In this document: positions 27,772 through 36,965 of the stretch, in pieces
Layout: each line of letters opens with the position of its first letter
How positions within the stretch are numbered: position 1 is the first letter of the stretch
IMG/VR virus record: IMGVR_UViG_3300043775_000777
Coordinates: 51,434-115,433 of that record
Length of the DNA stretch: 64,000 nt
DNA from: a virus
Reading direction: 5' to 3' (one strand)
Position numbers and translations under genes: made by a program
The notes under the pieces: generated by a model
Databases searched by the model: none
Seen by the model: the letters and a program-made list of their open reading frames with translations, nothing else
What the model was told of the DNA's origin: nothing

Positions 27772-28121
27772 AAAACAAGCTTATATTACTAGGACTTATA
27801 ATAATAATCATGGGTCTTATGATTACTCAAATATTTAAGAGTGGTACAGAGCATGTTGACGTTGTTGATAAAGCAATAACTCTTGAAGTTAGTAATAAAA
27901 AATTAACTAAAGAGAATGTCATATTAGAGTCAGATGTAAAACAGCTTGAGCAAACTGTATTAACAGCAGAAGGTGAATTAGCACAAACACCAGTTGCAGA
28001 AACCATTGAGGTTATTAAAAAGGTAAGAATTTACATTCATGACACTATTGTTATTCATGATACAGTAGTTATTAAAGAACAGAAGAACTTCTGGGGTAAG
28101 ACTAAATCAGACACACTATGA
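27768..28121 (+). CDS. Inner-membrane spanin-like protein
   Basis: The 117-aa product has an N-terminal span (LILLGLIIIIMGLMITQIF), then a long coiled coil and a beta-like end (IYIHDTIVIHDTVVIKEQ), the plan of an i-spanin that links inner and outer membranes at lysis. It is in the lysis cassette. Spanin role inferred. Confidence 0.6.
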   Translation: MKNKLILLGLIIIIMGLMITQIFKSGTEHVDVVDKAITLEVSNKKLTKENVILESDVKQLEQTVLTAEGELAQTPVAETIEVIKKVRIYIHDTIVIHDTVVIKEQKNFWGKTKSDTL

Positions 28122-28408
28122 AAAAGTTTTTTAGAGAGCTCATCTCAGATGACAATAAAATCAATGAGCAAGCATTTGTAGGTGTAGTAGCATTCTTTGC
28201 TATGGCATTTATTTTAATAGTGGATGTAATTACAGGTATACTAGGTAGAGAACTTATTATAAAAGAGTTTATCTTTGATGGCTTTATGATTCTTACACTT
28301 GGAGCATTTGGAATTACTACTGCTGGTAGAATTATGTCACTCAAAAAAAAGAACCAAGATGAAAGTAACAAAGACGGGGAAAGCGGGCACCTTATAAATA
28401 AAAAGTAA
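28118..28408 (+). CDS. Two-span holin-like protein
   Basis: The 96-aa product has two hydrophobic spans (FVGVVAFFAMAFILIVDVIT and FDGFMILTLGAFGITTAGRI) and a highly charged tail (SLKKKNQDESNKDGE). Its position among lysis genes fits a holin or antiholin. Confidence 0.6.
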   Translation: MKKFFRELISDDNKINEQAFVGVVAFFAMAFILIVDVITGILGRELIIKEFIFDGFMILTLGAFGITTAGRIMSLKKKNQDESNKDGESGHLINKK

Positions 28409-28566
28409 TGAAGTTTAGAAACAACTGGAAAGGTTCAAGAAGACAATGGGATAAAGTAATGTTAAGATTTAGAATCTCAGCATTAGATGTATTCACATTA
28501 GAACTAGATTATTCCAGAGAATTCTACCTTCTAACTATATTAAATTTTACACTTAAAAATAGATAA
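28408..28566 (+). CDS. 52-aa hypothetical protein
   Basis: The ATG shares its A with the preceding TAA. The product (MKFRNNWKGSRRQWDKVMLR...) is basic then hydrophobic. Its first codons and the end of the gene before it are duplicated at 27246-27268. Function unknown. Confidence 0.55.
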   Translation: MKFRNNWKGSRRQWDKVMLRFRISALDVFTLELDYSREFYLLTILNFTLKNR

Positions 28567-28568
28567 CT

Positions 28569-28793
28569 ATGAAAAATGGATTAAAAGGAGTTACAGATGC
28601 AATGGTCTTCTGTAAATCAATGCAAAAAGGTGGACCAGCTCCAATGATTAAATCAATGAAAAACTATGCTGAAGGTGGTATGACAGATGCTGAATGTCAA
28701 GGATGGCCTCCAAGAAAAGGTTGTCACGGATTTAACAGAAAAGCTGTATCTGGAAGTGTTAGAAGAGCACAAAAAAGACCAAGAAGATTTTAA
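28569..28793 (+). CDS. Small basic Gly-Gly-motif protein
   Basis: The 74-aa product contains MQKGG and YAEGGM motifs, a cysteine pair region (AECQGWPPRKGCHGF) and a very basic end (RRAQKRPRRF). YAEGG followed by Cys also occurs in the giant ORF at 61324, and KxGG motifs recur at 41-45 kb. It may be a virion protein bound to DNA. Confidence 0.6.
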   Translation: MKNGLKGVTDAMVFCKSMQKGGPAPMIKSMKNYAEGGMTDAECQGWPPRKGCHGFNRKAVSGSVRRAQKRPRRF

Positions 28794-28815
28794 ATAATTA
28801 ATAGAAACTTCTATA

Positions 28816-28846
28816 ATCCAGGTATGTTCTATGCCTGGATTTTTTG
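28816..28846 (+). terminator. Intrinsic terminator
   Basis: ATCCAGG (28816-28822) pairs with CCTGGAT (28834-28840), followed by six T. Confidence 0.85.
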
Positions 28847-28877
28847 TTTTAAATATATCTGGTTTAAACTTTTATTG

Positions 28878-28885
28878 TATATTTG
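28878..28885 (+). promoter_or_regulatory. TATATTTG promoter for the 28909 operon
   Basis: An exact -7 box 23 nt before the ATG at 28909, after a terminator. Confidence 0.65.
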
Positions 28886-28908
28886 CTTAAACTTAAAATT
28901 AAAAACCA

Positions 28909-29214
28909 ATGGAAAACCAACAAGAACAAATGGAGAATCTATCTCCAGAACAGCTGGCAGCAAGGAAAGAAGAGATGAAACAATTCTTTGAAGATGCCTT
29001 ACCTTACTTAAAAGCACAAGCTGAATATGAAAAGTTATTAGCTGATATCTCAGAAAATAAACTTAAGAGATTACAGTATGATCATCAGTATGCAGTTACT
29101 ATGTATCAGATAAACAATCCAGAACCATTAGAAGAAGATCTTGATGAAGAAGGTGTGGAATTAGAAGGAAGAGTTAATCCTGAAACAGCTAAAAGAAAGC
29201 TTAAAAAGAATTAA
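28909..29214 (+). CDS. Hypothetical acidic helical protein
   Basis: The 101-aa product is helical, with an acidic stretch (EEDLDEEGVELEG) and a basic end. First gene of the operon leading to the packaging genes. Function unknown. Confidence 0.6.
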   Translation: MENQQEQMENLSPEQLAARKEEMKQFFEDALPYLKAQAEYEKLLADISENKLKRLQYDHQYAVTMYQINNPEPLEEDLDEEGVELEGRVNPETAKRKLKKN

Positions 29215-29216
29215 TA

Positions 29217-29597
29217 ATGGCACTTGTTAATCAGGTACAGAAGCGTGTCAAGATGCCTAAATGGGATGTTGTAAAATTTCAGATACTCACACACTGTTAT
29301 ATTAACCGTATAACTATGAGTGAATCTGATTTGAACTGTCTTACCTTGTTAAGTTTTAATGAACCTATAGAACTTACAAACTTTTGTTTGGATGCTTCTG
29401 CAGAAGAAGATTGGATATTTAAATCACCACAGACTGTTAGAAACTGTATTAATAAAGCAGAGAAAAACAATCTTGTGATAAAAGATACAGATAATAAGAA
29501 ATTGATTATGCTGAATCCAAACTTAATGATTCAGACTAAAGGTTCAATTTTACTTGACTATAAATTCTTAGGCAATGATACCGAAGAAGGCCAATAA
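29217..29597 (+). CDS. Putative winged-helix regulator
   Basis: The 126-aa product has helices with the spacing of a winged HTH: VVKFQILTHCYINRITMSES, then FKSPQTVRNCINKAEKNNLV (recognition helix) and a wing KDTDNKKLIML. It could regulate late genes or take part in packaging. Family not recognised. Confidence 0.55.
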   Translation: MALVNQVQKRVKMPKWDVVKFQILTHCYINRITMSESDLNCLTLLSFNEPIELTNFCLDASAEEDWIFKSPQTVRNCINKAEKNNLVIKDTDNKKLIMLNPNLMIQTKGSILLDYKFLGNDTEEGQ

Positions 29598-29964
29598 GTT
29601 ATATAAACAGTTGTCAGAAGATTTAAATGTTGAAGAGGATTTGATAGATAAATTTATTGAACACTACTACAAAGATATAAGGTCAGCATTGGTAAACTTA
29701 AAATATCCAAGAATGAATGTTGATGGTTTAGGTCACTTTGTAGCAAAACCCACTTTAGTAAGATCTCATATACCAAAATTTACTAAAAATTTATCTGAGC
29801 ATGATACTTCAACATTTACAGCTTACCATACTAAAAAAGGCTTAGAGTTAAAGTTAGATCAGCTTATAGAACTAGAACATAAAATAAGTTTAGAGGAAAT
29901 AAGAAAAGAAGAATTTAAAAAAAACAAAAATGAAAGCAGTACTAAAAACAATCTGGGAGAATAG
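29575..29964 (+). CDS. IHF/HU-like DNA-bending protein
   Basis: The 129-aa product follows the HU/IHF plan: N-terminal helices (KLYKQLSEDLNVEEDLIDKF; HYYKDIRSALVNLKYPRMNV), then the turn DGLGHFVAKP that matches the IHF GFGxF motif, and a basic arm. crAss-like phages carry such IHF-like proteins. It overlaps the previous gene by 23 nt. Confidence 0.7.
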   Translation: MIPKKANKLYKQLSEDLNVEEDLIDKFIEHYYKDIRSALVNLKYPRMNVDGLGHFVAKPTLVRSHIPKFTKNLSEHDTSTFTAYHTKKGLELKLDQLIELEHKISLEEIRKEEFKKNKNESSTKNNLGE

Positions 29965-30238
29965 AAAAGGTATCCTAGAAGGAATTAAGAACTCAATCAT
30001 TAGAGATGAGTTTGTAGAAGACATAGCACGGATGAGACATGATATCTGTGATGGCTGTGAGCACTTAGATACTAAAGGTAAAGAGTGTGCTGTAAAGAAA
30101 ACACAACCCTGTTGTGCTGAGTGTGGATGCTCATTAGCATTTAAGACCCGGTCATTATCATCAGAGTGCCCATTAGGTAAATGGGATGCTATAGCTACAG
30201 AAGAACAAGAAGAAGAATTAGATAATCTTAAAGATTAG
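29930..30238 (+). CDS. Cysteine-rich zinc-ribbon-like protein
   Basis: The 102-aa product has CDGCEH, then KECAVKKTQPCCAECGCSL and SSECPLGKW, enough cysteines for two zinc sites. Such proteins occur next to packaging genes of Bacteroidota phages. Overlaps the IHF-like gene by 35 nt. Function unknown. Confidence 0.65.
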   Translation: MKAVLKTIWENRKGILEGIKNSIIRDEFVEDIARMRHDICDGCEHLDTKGKECAVKKTQPCCAECGCSLAFKTRSLSSECPLGKWDAIATEEQEEELDNLKD

Positions 30239-30242
30239 TATT

Positions 30243-30509
30243 ATGTACAGTATAAAATGGTGGAAACTATTAATTGTATTTTTTTCAGCAATAGTTTTAG
30301 AAGCTAATAGTATTGCAGGTTTTAGATTCTTAATGAATGAAAATTGGATGGGTATGGTTATGATGGCTTTTATCAATCCTTTTTTATGTTTACCTATGAA
30401 CCATTATACAATTGAAGTTAAGAAATTTAAGGAAAGAGCAATTATTGCTTTAGCATTTAGCATCGGCTTTACAGTAGGGATATTAACAATAAGACCTTTT
30501 TTTATATGA
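30243..30509 (+). CDS. Small membrane protein
   Basis: The 88-aa product has about three hydrophobic segments (WKLLIVFFSAIVLEANSIAG; WMGMVMMAFINPFLCLPM; AIIALAFSIGFTVGILTI). Function unknown. Confidence 0.6.
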   Translation: MYSIKWWKLLIVFFSAIVLEANSIAGFRFLMNENWMGMVMMAFINPFLCLPMNHYTIEVKKFKERAIIALAFSIGFTVGILTIRPFFI

Positions 30510-30521
30510 GTATAGTAGTCA

Positions 30522-31394
30522 ATGCTAAAGATTATAGCTACAGAAAAAAGAACAATTAAAGAAATGATAAAATTTAATGCAGATAATCATAGTTACTCCA
30601 GTATAGATGGTGAAGCTATTGATTGGATAAGTGTTACAACACTTGTTTCCCATTTTAAAAAACCTTTTGATGCTAAAGCAGTAGCAGAGAAAGTAAGTAA
30701 AAGCAAAAGATCTAAATGGGCTGGAGTAGATCCTAAGATTATCCAGGAGATCTGGAATAATGAATCTACTAGATCCACTACTCTTGGTACATGGTATCAT
30801 AACCAAAGAGAAGATGACTTGTGTGCATTAGCATCATTAAGTGTAGAAGGAACTACTATACCTGTATTTAGACCTGCAGAGGTTAAAGAAGGTGTCAAGA
30901 TAGCTCCATCACAAAAATTAGAACCAGGCGTGTATCCAGAACATATGGTCTATTTAAGATCAGCAGGTATCTGTGGACAATCAGATTTAGTGGAAGTAGT
31001 CAATGGTAAAGTAAACATCATTGACTACAAAACTAATAAAGAGATAAAGAAAGAGTCATATGTAAACTGGGAAGGTATATCTGATAAGATGTCTCATCCT
31101 GTAAATAACTTAGATGACTGTAACTTTTATCATTATGCTTTACAGCTCAGCATTTATATGTATATTATATTAAAGCATAATCCTAAACTAAGACCCGGAA
31201 ATATATTTATACACCATATAACATTTGAAGTAAAAAAAGAAGATCAGTGGGGATATCCTATTGCCAAACTAGATGACAATGGAGAACCTATAGTAAAAGA
31301 AGTAATACCAATGGAAGTACCTTATTTAGTAGATGAAGTGCATGCTATTATTCACTATCTTCATGATAACAAAGCCAAAATTAAAAAGAAATAA
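30522..31394 (+). CDS. PD-(D/E)XK family nuclease
   Basis: The 290-aa product shows the PDDEXK core: H93 in LGTWYHNQRE, D155 in CGQSDLVEV, and IDYKTNK (D168, K170), followed by YALQLSIYMYIL, the QLxxY-type motif of RecB/Cas4-like enzymes. It is probably a DNA exonuclease acting in recombination or DNA processing before packaging. ATG 30522 or 30564. Confidence 0.85.
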   Translation: MLKIIATEKRTIKEMIKFNADNHSYSSIDGEAIDWISVTTLVSHFKKPFDAKAVAEKVSKSKRSKWAGVDPKIIQEIWNNESTRSTTLGTWYHNQREDDLCALASLSVEGTTIPVFRPAEVKEGVKIAPSQKLEPGVYPEHMVYLRSAGICGQSDLVEVVNGKVNIIDYKTNKEIKKESYVNWEGISDKMSHPVNNLDDCNFYHYALQLSIYMYIILKHNPKLRPGNIFIHHITFEVKKEDQWGYPIAKLDDNGEPIVKEVIPMEVPYLVDEVHAIIHYLHDNKAKIKKK

Positions 31395-31396
31395 AA

Positions 31397-31912
31397 ATGC
31401 TGATTAAACTATTTGATGTACAGAATAAAACAGTTGTTCCTACTGAACACTGTTACACACTGAAGTCTCTTAAAGATATAATGGATGATTATCCTGATGA
31501 CTATCTTAAAATATATCAGTATCTGTTTTATATGACATGTCCGGATCCAGATATGAATCCATTTTTCCATACACCACATATAGAGAAAGAATCATTAATC
31601 ATGCGGGAGATAGAAGCAGAATTCTCTACAGAAGATACTGAGATATACAATGCATTAAGATTCTGTGAGAAACTATATGAAACTCCAACCTCCCGCGCGT
31701 ACGGGGGTATGCAGAAAGCACTAGATAGAATATCTAATTACCTAGCTACTGCACAGATTACTGATGGTAAAGATGGTAACATAGCTCAGATAAGAGCATT
31801 AGCAAAAGACTTTGATGGTATCAGACAATCCTTTAAAGGTGTCTACAAGGATCTACAGGATGAACAACAAAGTAAAGTCCGTGGTGGTCAGGGTCTTGCA
31901 TATGATAGTTAG
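31397..31912 (+). CDS. Putative small terminase subunit
   Basis: The 171-aa helical product stands 2 nt before terL. It has FYMTCPDPDMNPFFHTPHIE and CEKLYETPTSRAYGGMQKAL, a pattern I associate with the gene upstream of terL in crAss-like and related phages. The TerS role is inferred from position and size. A GC-rich hairpin spot lies inside the gene (31691-31709). Confidence 0.55.
   Translation: MLIKLFDVQNKTVVPTEHCYTLKSLKDIMDDYPDDYLKIYQYLFYMTCPDPDMNPFFHTPHIEKESLIMREIEAEFSTEDTEIYNALRFCEKLYETPTSRAYGGMQKALDRISNYLATAQITDGKDGNIAQIRALAKDFDGIRQSFKGVYKDLQDEQQSKVRGGQGLAYDS
31691..31709. repeat. GC-rich hairpin spot in the putative terS
   Basis: TCCCGCGCGTACGGGGG is far more GC-rich than its surroundings; CCCG and CGGG can pair around a CGTA-containing loop. 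Packaging start sites often lie within terS genes, so it is a weak pac/cos candidate. Confidence 0.3.
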
Positions 31913-31914
31913 TC

Positions 31915-34119
31915 ATGAGTCAAATCTTTGAAGACATACCAACTTGGGATAATGGTAATTGGACTACCACATCTTTTGATAGCAGAGAAGAGTTTGCTAC
32001 ATATCTGCGTTCAATATTTAAGGAACCCGGTCAGTATGAGTTTGATGAAGTTAGTACAGAGTTATTTGTATCAGAATCAAATAAGTTTAGAAAGCTTGGT
32101 ATATACACTACAGCTCCTTTTAAATCAAAAGACTTTATTAACTACTGGGATGACCAGAAAGCTAAATGCAGGAAGGGTTTACTAATTAAGCACGGAACTA
32201 AAGCTTGGTTTTTAGCAAGAGAGTACTACATGTGGCTTAACTTCCTACCTATCTTTAACAAAGAGATACAACAATTTGGATTTGCTGATATCCGGGATGC
32301 TCAGTATCATATGGCTTTATATGAACTACTAGCAGAACTAAACTATAAGCATGTAGCTATCTTAAAGAAACGTCAGATAGCATCTTCCTACTACCATATG
32401 GGTAAGCTTATAAACCAGCAATGGTTTGAAGCGGGTGTTACACTAAAGATTGGAGCAAGTCTTAAAGATTATATAAATGAGAAAGGTTCCTGGAAATTCC
32501 TACAGGAATATGCAGCATTCTTAAATGAGCATACAGCATGGTACCGTCCAATGTCACCAGATAAGGTAATGATGTGGCAACAGAAGATTGAAGTCAGAAA
32601 AGGTAACAGAAAAGCTGAGGTAGGTCTTAAAGGTACTATACAAGGTATGTCATTTGAAAAGGATCCTACAAATGGTGTCGGTGGTCCAGTTAAATATTTC
32701 TTTCATGAGGAGGCCGGGATTGCTCCTAAGATGGATCAGACATATGAGTATATGCGTCCTGCCATGAGATCTGGTTTAATTACTACAGGAATGTTTATAG
32801 CTGCAGGATCTGTGGGTGATTTATCTCAATGTGAGCCATTAAGGAAAATGATTGTAAAACCTTTAGACAATGATGTATATTCTGTAGAATCAAATCTTAT
32901 AGACTCTAAAGGTACTATTGGTTTATCCGGACTGTTTATCCCTGAACAATGGTCTATGCCGCCATATATAGATAAATATGGTAACTCACTTGTTACTGAA
33001 GCCTTAGAAGCTTTAGACAGACAATTTGAAGTTTGGAAAAAAGAACTTGACCCGGAGACATACCAGTTAAGAATATCTCAGCATCCTAGAAATATAGAAG
33101 AAGCTTTTGCTCACAGAACAGTATCTGTATTCCCAACTCATCTTATTACAGCTCAGGAAAGAAGAATAGAAGATAAAGAATATGCATATGAGTTTCTAGA
33201 TATCTCAACAGATGAGAATGGGAAACCTAGTGTTAGATCCTCTAATAAAAGACCTATAATGGAATTCCCTGTAACTAAGAATACAGAGGATAAAACAGGT
33301 GTACTTGTTGTATGGGAAAGACCAATAAAAGATCCTGCATTTGGACAGTATTATGCATCTATTGACCCCGTGTCTGAAGGTAAGACAACTACTTCAGAAT
33401 CATTATGTTCTATATATGTAATGAAAGCACCAGTAGAAGTAACTAAAGTAACAGGTACAGAAACAGAGACTTATATAGAACCAGATAAGATTGTAGCTGC
33501 CTGGTGCGGAAGGTTTGATGATATTAATAAAACACACCAGAGACTAGAGCTAATTATAGAGTGGTATAATGCATGGACAGTAATAGAGAATAACATCTCA
33601 TTATTCATCCAGTATATGATATCTAGAAAGAAACAAAGATACTTAGTACCTAAGAGTCAGATTATGTTCTTAAAAGATCTAGGAGCTAATGCTAATGTAT
33701 TCCAGGAATATGGCTGGAAAAACACTGGTACTTTATTCAAAGCTCACCTTCTTAGTTATGCTATAGAATATACTAAAGAAGAATTAGATATAGAAACAAA
33801 GACAGATGGTACTATTGTTAGAACTAAATATGGTATAGAAAGGATTCCTGACCCTATGTTACTTAAAGAAATGAGAGCATATGCAGATGGAGTCAACGTG
33901 GATAGGCTAGTTTCATTCTGTGCACTTGTTGCATTTATGAAAATACAGCAGTCTAATAGAGGTTATACAAGAAGAACAATCATGGATGATGCAGCTAAAA
34001 ACTTGCAAAAGTCAGAAAATTTGTTTAAATTAAAGAGTAGTCCGTTCCGGCATATGGGTAAATCTTTTTATTCTGGAGGACAGGGATTTAAAAGATCCCC
34101 ATTTAAGAATCTTAAATAA
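31915..34119 (+). CDS. terL: Terminase large subunit
   Basis: The 734-aa product is the packaging motor. A Walker-A-like segment is KKRQIASSYYHMGK (151-164). Walker B with catalytic glutamates is YFFHEEAG (261-268). The nuclease domain begins near YYASIDPVSEGKTT (D484), with further acidic residues after KDLGANANVF. Length and layout fit large terminases of crAss-like phages. Directly upstream of portal. Confidence 0.85.
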   Translation: MSQIFEDIPTWDNGNWTTTSFDSREEFATYLRSIFKEPGQYEFDEVSTELFVSESNKFRKLGIYTTAPFKSKDFINYWDDQKAKCRKGLLIKHGTKAWFLAREYYMWLNFLPIFNKEIQQFGFADIRDAQYHMALYELLAELNYKHVAILKKRQIASSYYHMGKLINQQWFEAGVTLKIGASLKDYINEKGSWKFLQEYAAFLNEHTAWYRPMSPDKVMMWQQKIEVRKGNRKAEVGLKGTIQGMSFEKDPTNGVGGPVKYFFHEEAGIAPKMDQTYEYMRPAMRSGLITTGMFIAAGSVGDLSQCEPLRKMIVKPLDNDVYSVESNLIDSKGTIGLSGLFIPEQWSMPPYIDKYGNSLVTEALEALDRQFEVWKKELDPETYQLRISQHPRNIEEAFAHRTVSVFPTHLITAQERRIEDKEYAYEFLDISTDENGKPSVRSSNKRPIMEFPVTKNTEDKTGVLVVWERPIKDPAFGQYYASIDPVSEGKTTTSESLCSIYVMKAPVEVTKVTGTETETYIEPDKIVAAWCGRFDDINKTHQRLELIIEWYNAWTVIENNISLFIQYMISRKKQRYLVPKSQIMFLKDLGANANVFQEYGWKNTGTLFKAHLLSYAIEYTKEELDIETKTDGTIVRTKYGIERIPDPMLLKEMRAYADGVNVDRLVSFCALVAFMKIQQSNRGYTRRTIMDDAAKNLQKSENLFKLKSSPFRHMGKSFYSGGQGFKRSPFKNLK

Positions 34120-34124
34120 GTGAT

Positions 34125-36875
34125 ATGCAAATAATAAACGCATTACAAGCTAAGAAAGGTGTTAAAACTTCCCATAACAGAATGGGTAGTATTACTCAGC
34201 CTTTACAGTTTTTATTAAAAAAAGATAAAGATGATGAGTGGGCAGCATGGAACCTTGACTGGTTAGAGTGGAATGGTTTGAAACAAATCCGCAGAAATGC
34301 CCGCAGATTAATGAAGAACTACAAACTTGCAAAAGGTGTAATAGACAGATCAGACTACATAGTTGAAGATGATAATGATTATAGAGATATAGTAGAAGTA
34401 CTAACAAAAGAAGATGCTTCTGCATTAGAGTTAAAGTTCTATCCTATCATCCCAAATGTTATTAATGTTCTAGTAGCTGAATTTGCAAAGAGATCAACTA
34501 AGCTTGTTTATAGAGCAGTAGATGAATACTCTTATAATGAAATGCTAGAGCAAAAAAGAGTAGCTGTTGAAGAAGTTCTTTTAGCTGATGCTCAACTTAA
34601 GATTACTGCAGCTTTATTAGAACAAGGATTAGATCCTGATTCTGAAGAAGCACAAGCAGAATTAAATCCTGACAAACTCAAATCTCTTCCTGAAATAGAA
34701 TCATTCTTTAAGAAAGACTACAGATCTATGGCAGAACAGTGGGCATCCCATCAACATAAAGTAGATGTTGAGAGATTTAAGATGGATGAACTTGAAGAAA
34801 GAGGTTTCCGTGACATGCTTATTACAGATAGAGAGTTCTGGCATTTCCGCATGATGGAAGATGATTATGAAGTAGAGTTGTGGAATCCGCCTATTACATT
34901 TTATCACAAGTCACCAGATGCTAGATATATATCACAAGGTAACTGGGTAGGTAAGATAGATATGATGACTGTAGCTGATGTAATTGACAGATATGGTTAT
35001 GCTATGACTAAAGATCAATTAGAGGCTTTAGAAGCAATCTATCCTATCAGATCCGGTGGTTATATAGTTGGTGGTTATCAAAATGATGGTACATACTATG
35101 ACGGAACCAAAAGTCATGAGTGGAATGTTAACATGCCTTCATTAGCATACAGACAGTATACCACAATGCGTGCAGGATCAGTGCTAGATGGAGGAGATAT
35201 TATAGCTCAAATAATGTCTGAGGGAGAAGATTACTTTGATCAAGGTACTGCATATCTATTAAGAGTAACTACAGGTTACTGGAAGTCTCAGCGGAAGATT
35301 GGGCATCTCACTAAAATAGCTGAGAATGGTGAAGTTATAAATGAGATAATAACTGAAGACTATAAAGTAGAAGACAAACCTGTCTATGATACTAGATTGT
35401 TTAAAAACAAAACAAAAGATAATCTAGTGTATGGAGAACATATTGATTGGATCTGGATTAATGAAACTTGGGGTGGTATAAAGATTGGCCCAAACATACC
35501 TTCATTCTGGGGTATGAATAATCCAGGAGGATTTTCACCTGTCTATATTGGTATAGATAAGAATCATATTGGACCATTAAAGTTTCAGTTTAAAGGAGAC
35601 AGTACTTTATATGGTTGTAAGTTACCGGTGGAAGGTGCTGTGTTCTCAGATAGGAATACTAAGTCAACTGCATTACTTGACTTAATGAAGCCATATCAGA
35701 TTGGTTACAATATAGTTAACAATCAGATTGCAGACATCTTAGTTGATGAGCTTGGTACTATCATTATGTTAGATCAGAACACTCTTCCACGACATTCACT
35801 AGGAGAAGATTGGGGTAAAGGAAACTTGGCAAAAGCATATGTTGCCATGAAGAATTTCCAGATGCTTCCTCTAGATACATCTATCACAAATACAGAGAAT
35901 GCATTAAACTTCCAGCATTTCCAAAAACTTGATCTATCTCAGACAGAAAGATTAATGTCTAGGATTCAGTTGGCTAATCACTTTAAGCAACAGGCTTATG
36001 AAGTTATAGGGGTAAACCCTCAAAGGATGGGACAGCAGTTATCTCAAATGACAGCTACCGGAGTAGAACAAGCTGCTGCAGCATCATATGCTCAAACAGA
36101 AGTATTTTTCATTCAACACTGTGATTACTTAATGCCTAGGGTGCATCAAATGCGTACTGACCTTGCTCAATATTATCATTCTACAAAACCATCCACTAGA
36201 TTAAGTTATATCACAGGAGCTGATGATAAAGTTAATTTTCAAGTAAATGGAACTGATTTACTTTTGAGAGACCTAAATATATTCTGCACAACTACGGCAA
36301 ACCATAGAGCTGTGTTAGAACAATTAAAACAAATGGCAATGCAGAATAACACTACAGGAGCATCTATATATGATCTTGGTAAAGTTATTCAGTCTGACTC
36401 TATTTCTGAACTTAATAATGCACTTAAGTCATCTGAAGAAAAACAATCACAACAAAAACAACAAGAGCAACAGTCTGCACAACAAATGCAGCAAGAACAA
36501 CTTGCTTCAGCTGAAAAACAAAAACAGATGGAAATCCAAGCTGCTGCTGAAAGAGATGATAAGATGATTCAGAAAGATATTACAGTAGCTGAAATCAGAG
36601 CTTCTGGATATGGTGCTATGGCAGATGTAAATCAAAATCAAGTATCTGACTTCCAAGATGCTATGAAGGACATAAGACAAACTGAACAGTATGAATCACA
36701 AATGAACCTTCAGAGAGAAAAGCAAACTAATGAGAATTACAGAGAAACTCAAAAGCTGGATATTGAAAGACAAAAGCTTAATGTGCAAAGAGAAATAGCA
36801 GATAAGCAGTTACAGATAGCTAGAGAGAACAAAAACAAGTATGACAAGTCAGATAAAAATGATAAGAAAAAATAG
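34125..36875 (+). CDS. Portal protein
   Basis: The 916-aa product follows terL by 5 nt, as portals do. It has a long alpha/beta body and a C-terminal Gln/Glu-rich coiled-coil region (from about residue 765: KQSQQKQQEQQSAQQMQQEQ) with charged repeats. The size fits crAss-like portals with extended C-termini. Forms the dodecameric ring at the capsid vertex. Confidence 0.75.
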   Translation: MQIINALQAKKGVKTSHNRMGSITQPLQFLLKKDKDDEWAAWNLDWLEWNGLKQIRRNARRLMKNYKLAKGVIDRSDYIVEDDNDYRDIVEVLTKEDASALELKFYPIIPNVINVLVAEFAKRSTKLVYRAVDEYSYNEMLEQKRVAVEEVLLADAQLKITAALLEQGLDPDSEEAQAELNPDKLKSLPEIESFFKKDYRSMAEQWASHQHKVDVERFKMDELEERGFRDMLITDREFWHFRMMEDDYEVELWNPPITFYHKSPDARYISQGNWVGKIDMMTVADVIDRYGYAMTKDQLEALEAIYPIRSGGYIVGGYQNDGTYYDGTKSHEWNVNMPSLAYRQYTTMRAGSVLDGGDIIAQIMSEGEDYFDQGTAYLLRVTTGYWKSQRKIGHLTKIAENGEVINEIITEDYKVEDKPVYDTRLFKNKTKDNLVYGEHIDWIWINETWGGIKIGPNIPSFWGMNNPGGFSPVYIGIDKNHIGPLKFQFKGDSTLYGCKLPVEGAVFSDRNTKSTALLDLMKPYQIGYNIVNNQIADILVDELGTIIMLDQNTLPRHSLGEDWGKGNLAKAYVAMKNFQMLPLDTSITNTENALNFQHFQKLDLSQTERLMSRIQLANHFKQQAYEVIGVNPQRMGQQLSQMTATGVEQAAAASYAQTEVFFIQHCDYLMPRVHQMRTDLAQYYHSTKPSTRLSYITGADDKVNFQVNGTDLLLRDLNIFCTTTANHRAVLEQLKQMAMQNNTTGASIYDLGKVIQSDSISELNNALKSSEEKQSQQKQQEQQSAQQMQQEQLASAEKQKQMEIQAAAERDDKMIQKDITVAEIRASGYGAMADVNQNQVSDFQDAMKDIRQTEQYESQMNLQREKQTNENYRETQKLDIERQKLNVQREIADKQLQIARENKNKYDKSDKNDKKK

Positions 36876-36930
36876 ACTTAGCTATATAGTGCAAAAAAAT
36901 ATCTGAGCTCTTTTAAATTTGTCAAGTTTA

Positions 36931-36942
36931 TTTTGTATATTA
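36931..36942 (+). promoter_or_regulatory. Late-type promoter motif TTTTGTATATTA
   Basis: It lies 23 nt before the scaffold-like gene and can drive it and the capsid gene. Confidence 0.65.
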
Positions 36943-36965
36943 AAGTATAATTAAAAACCAACAAC

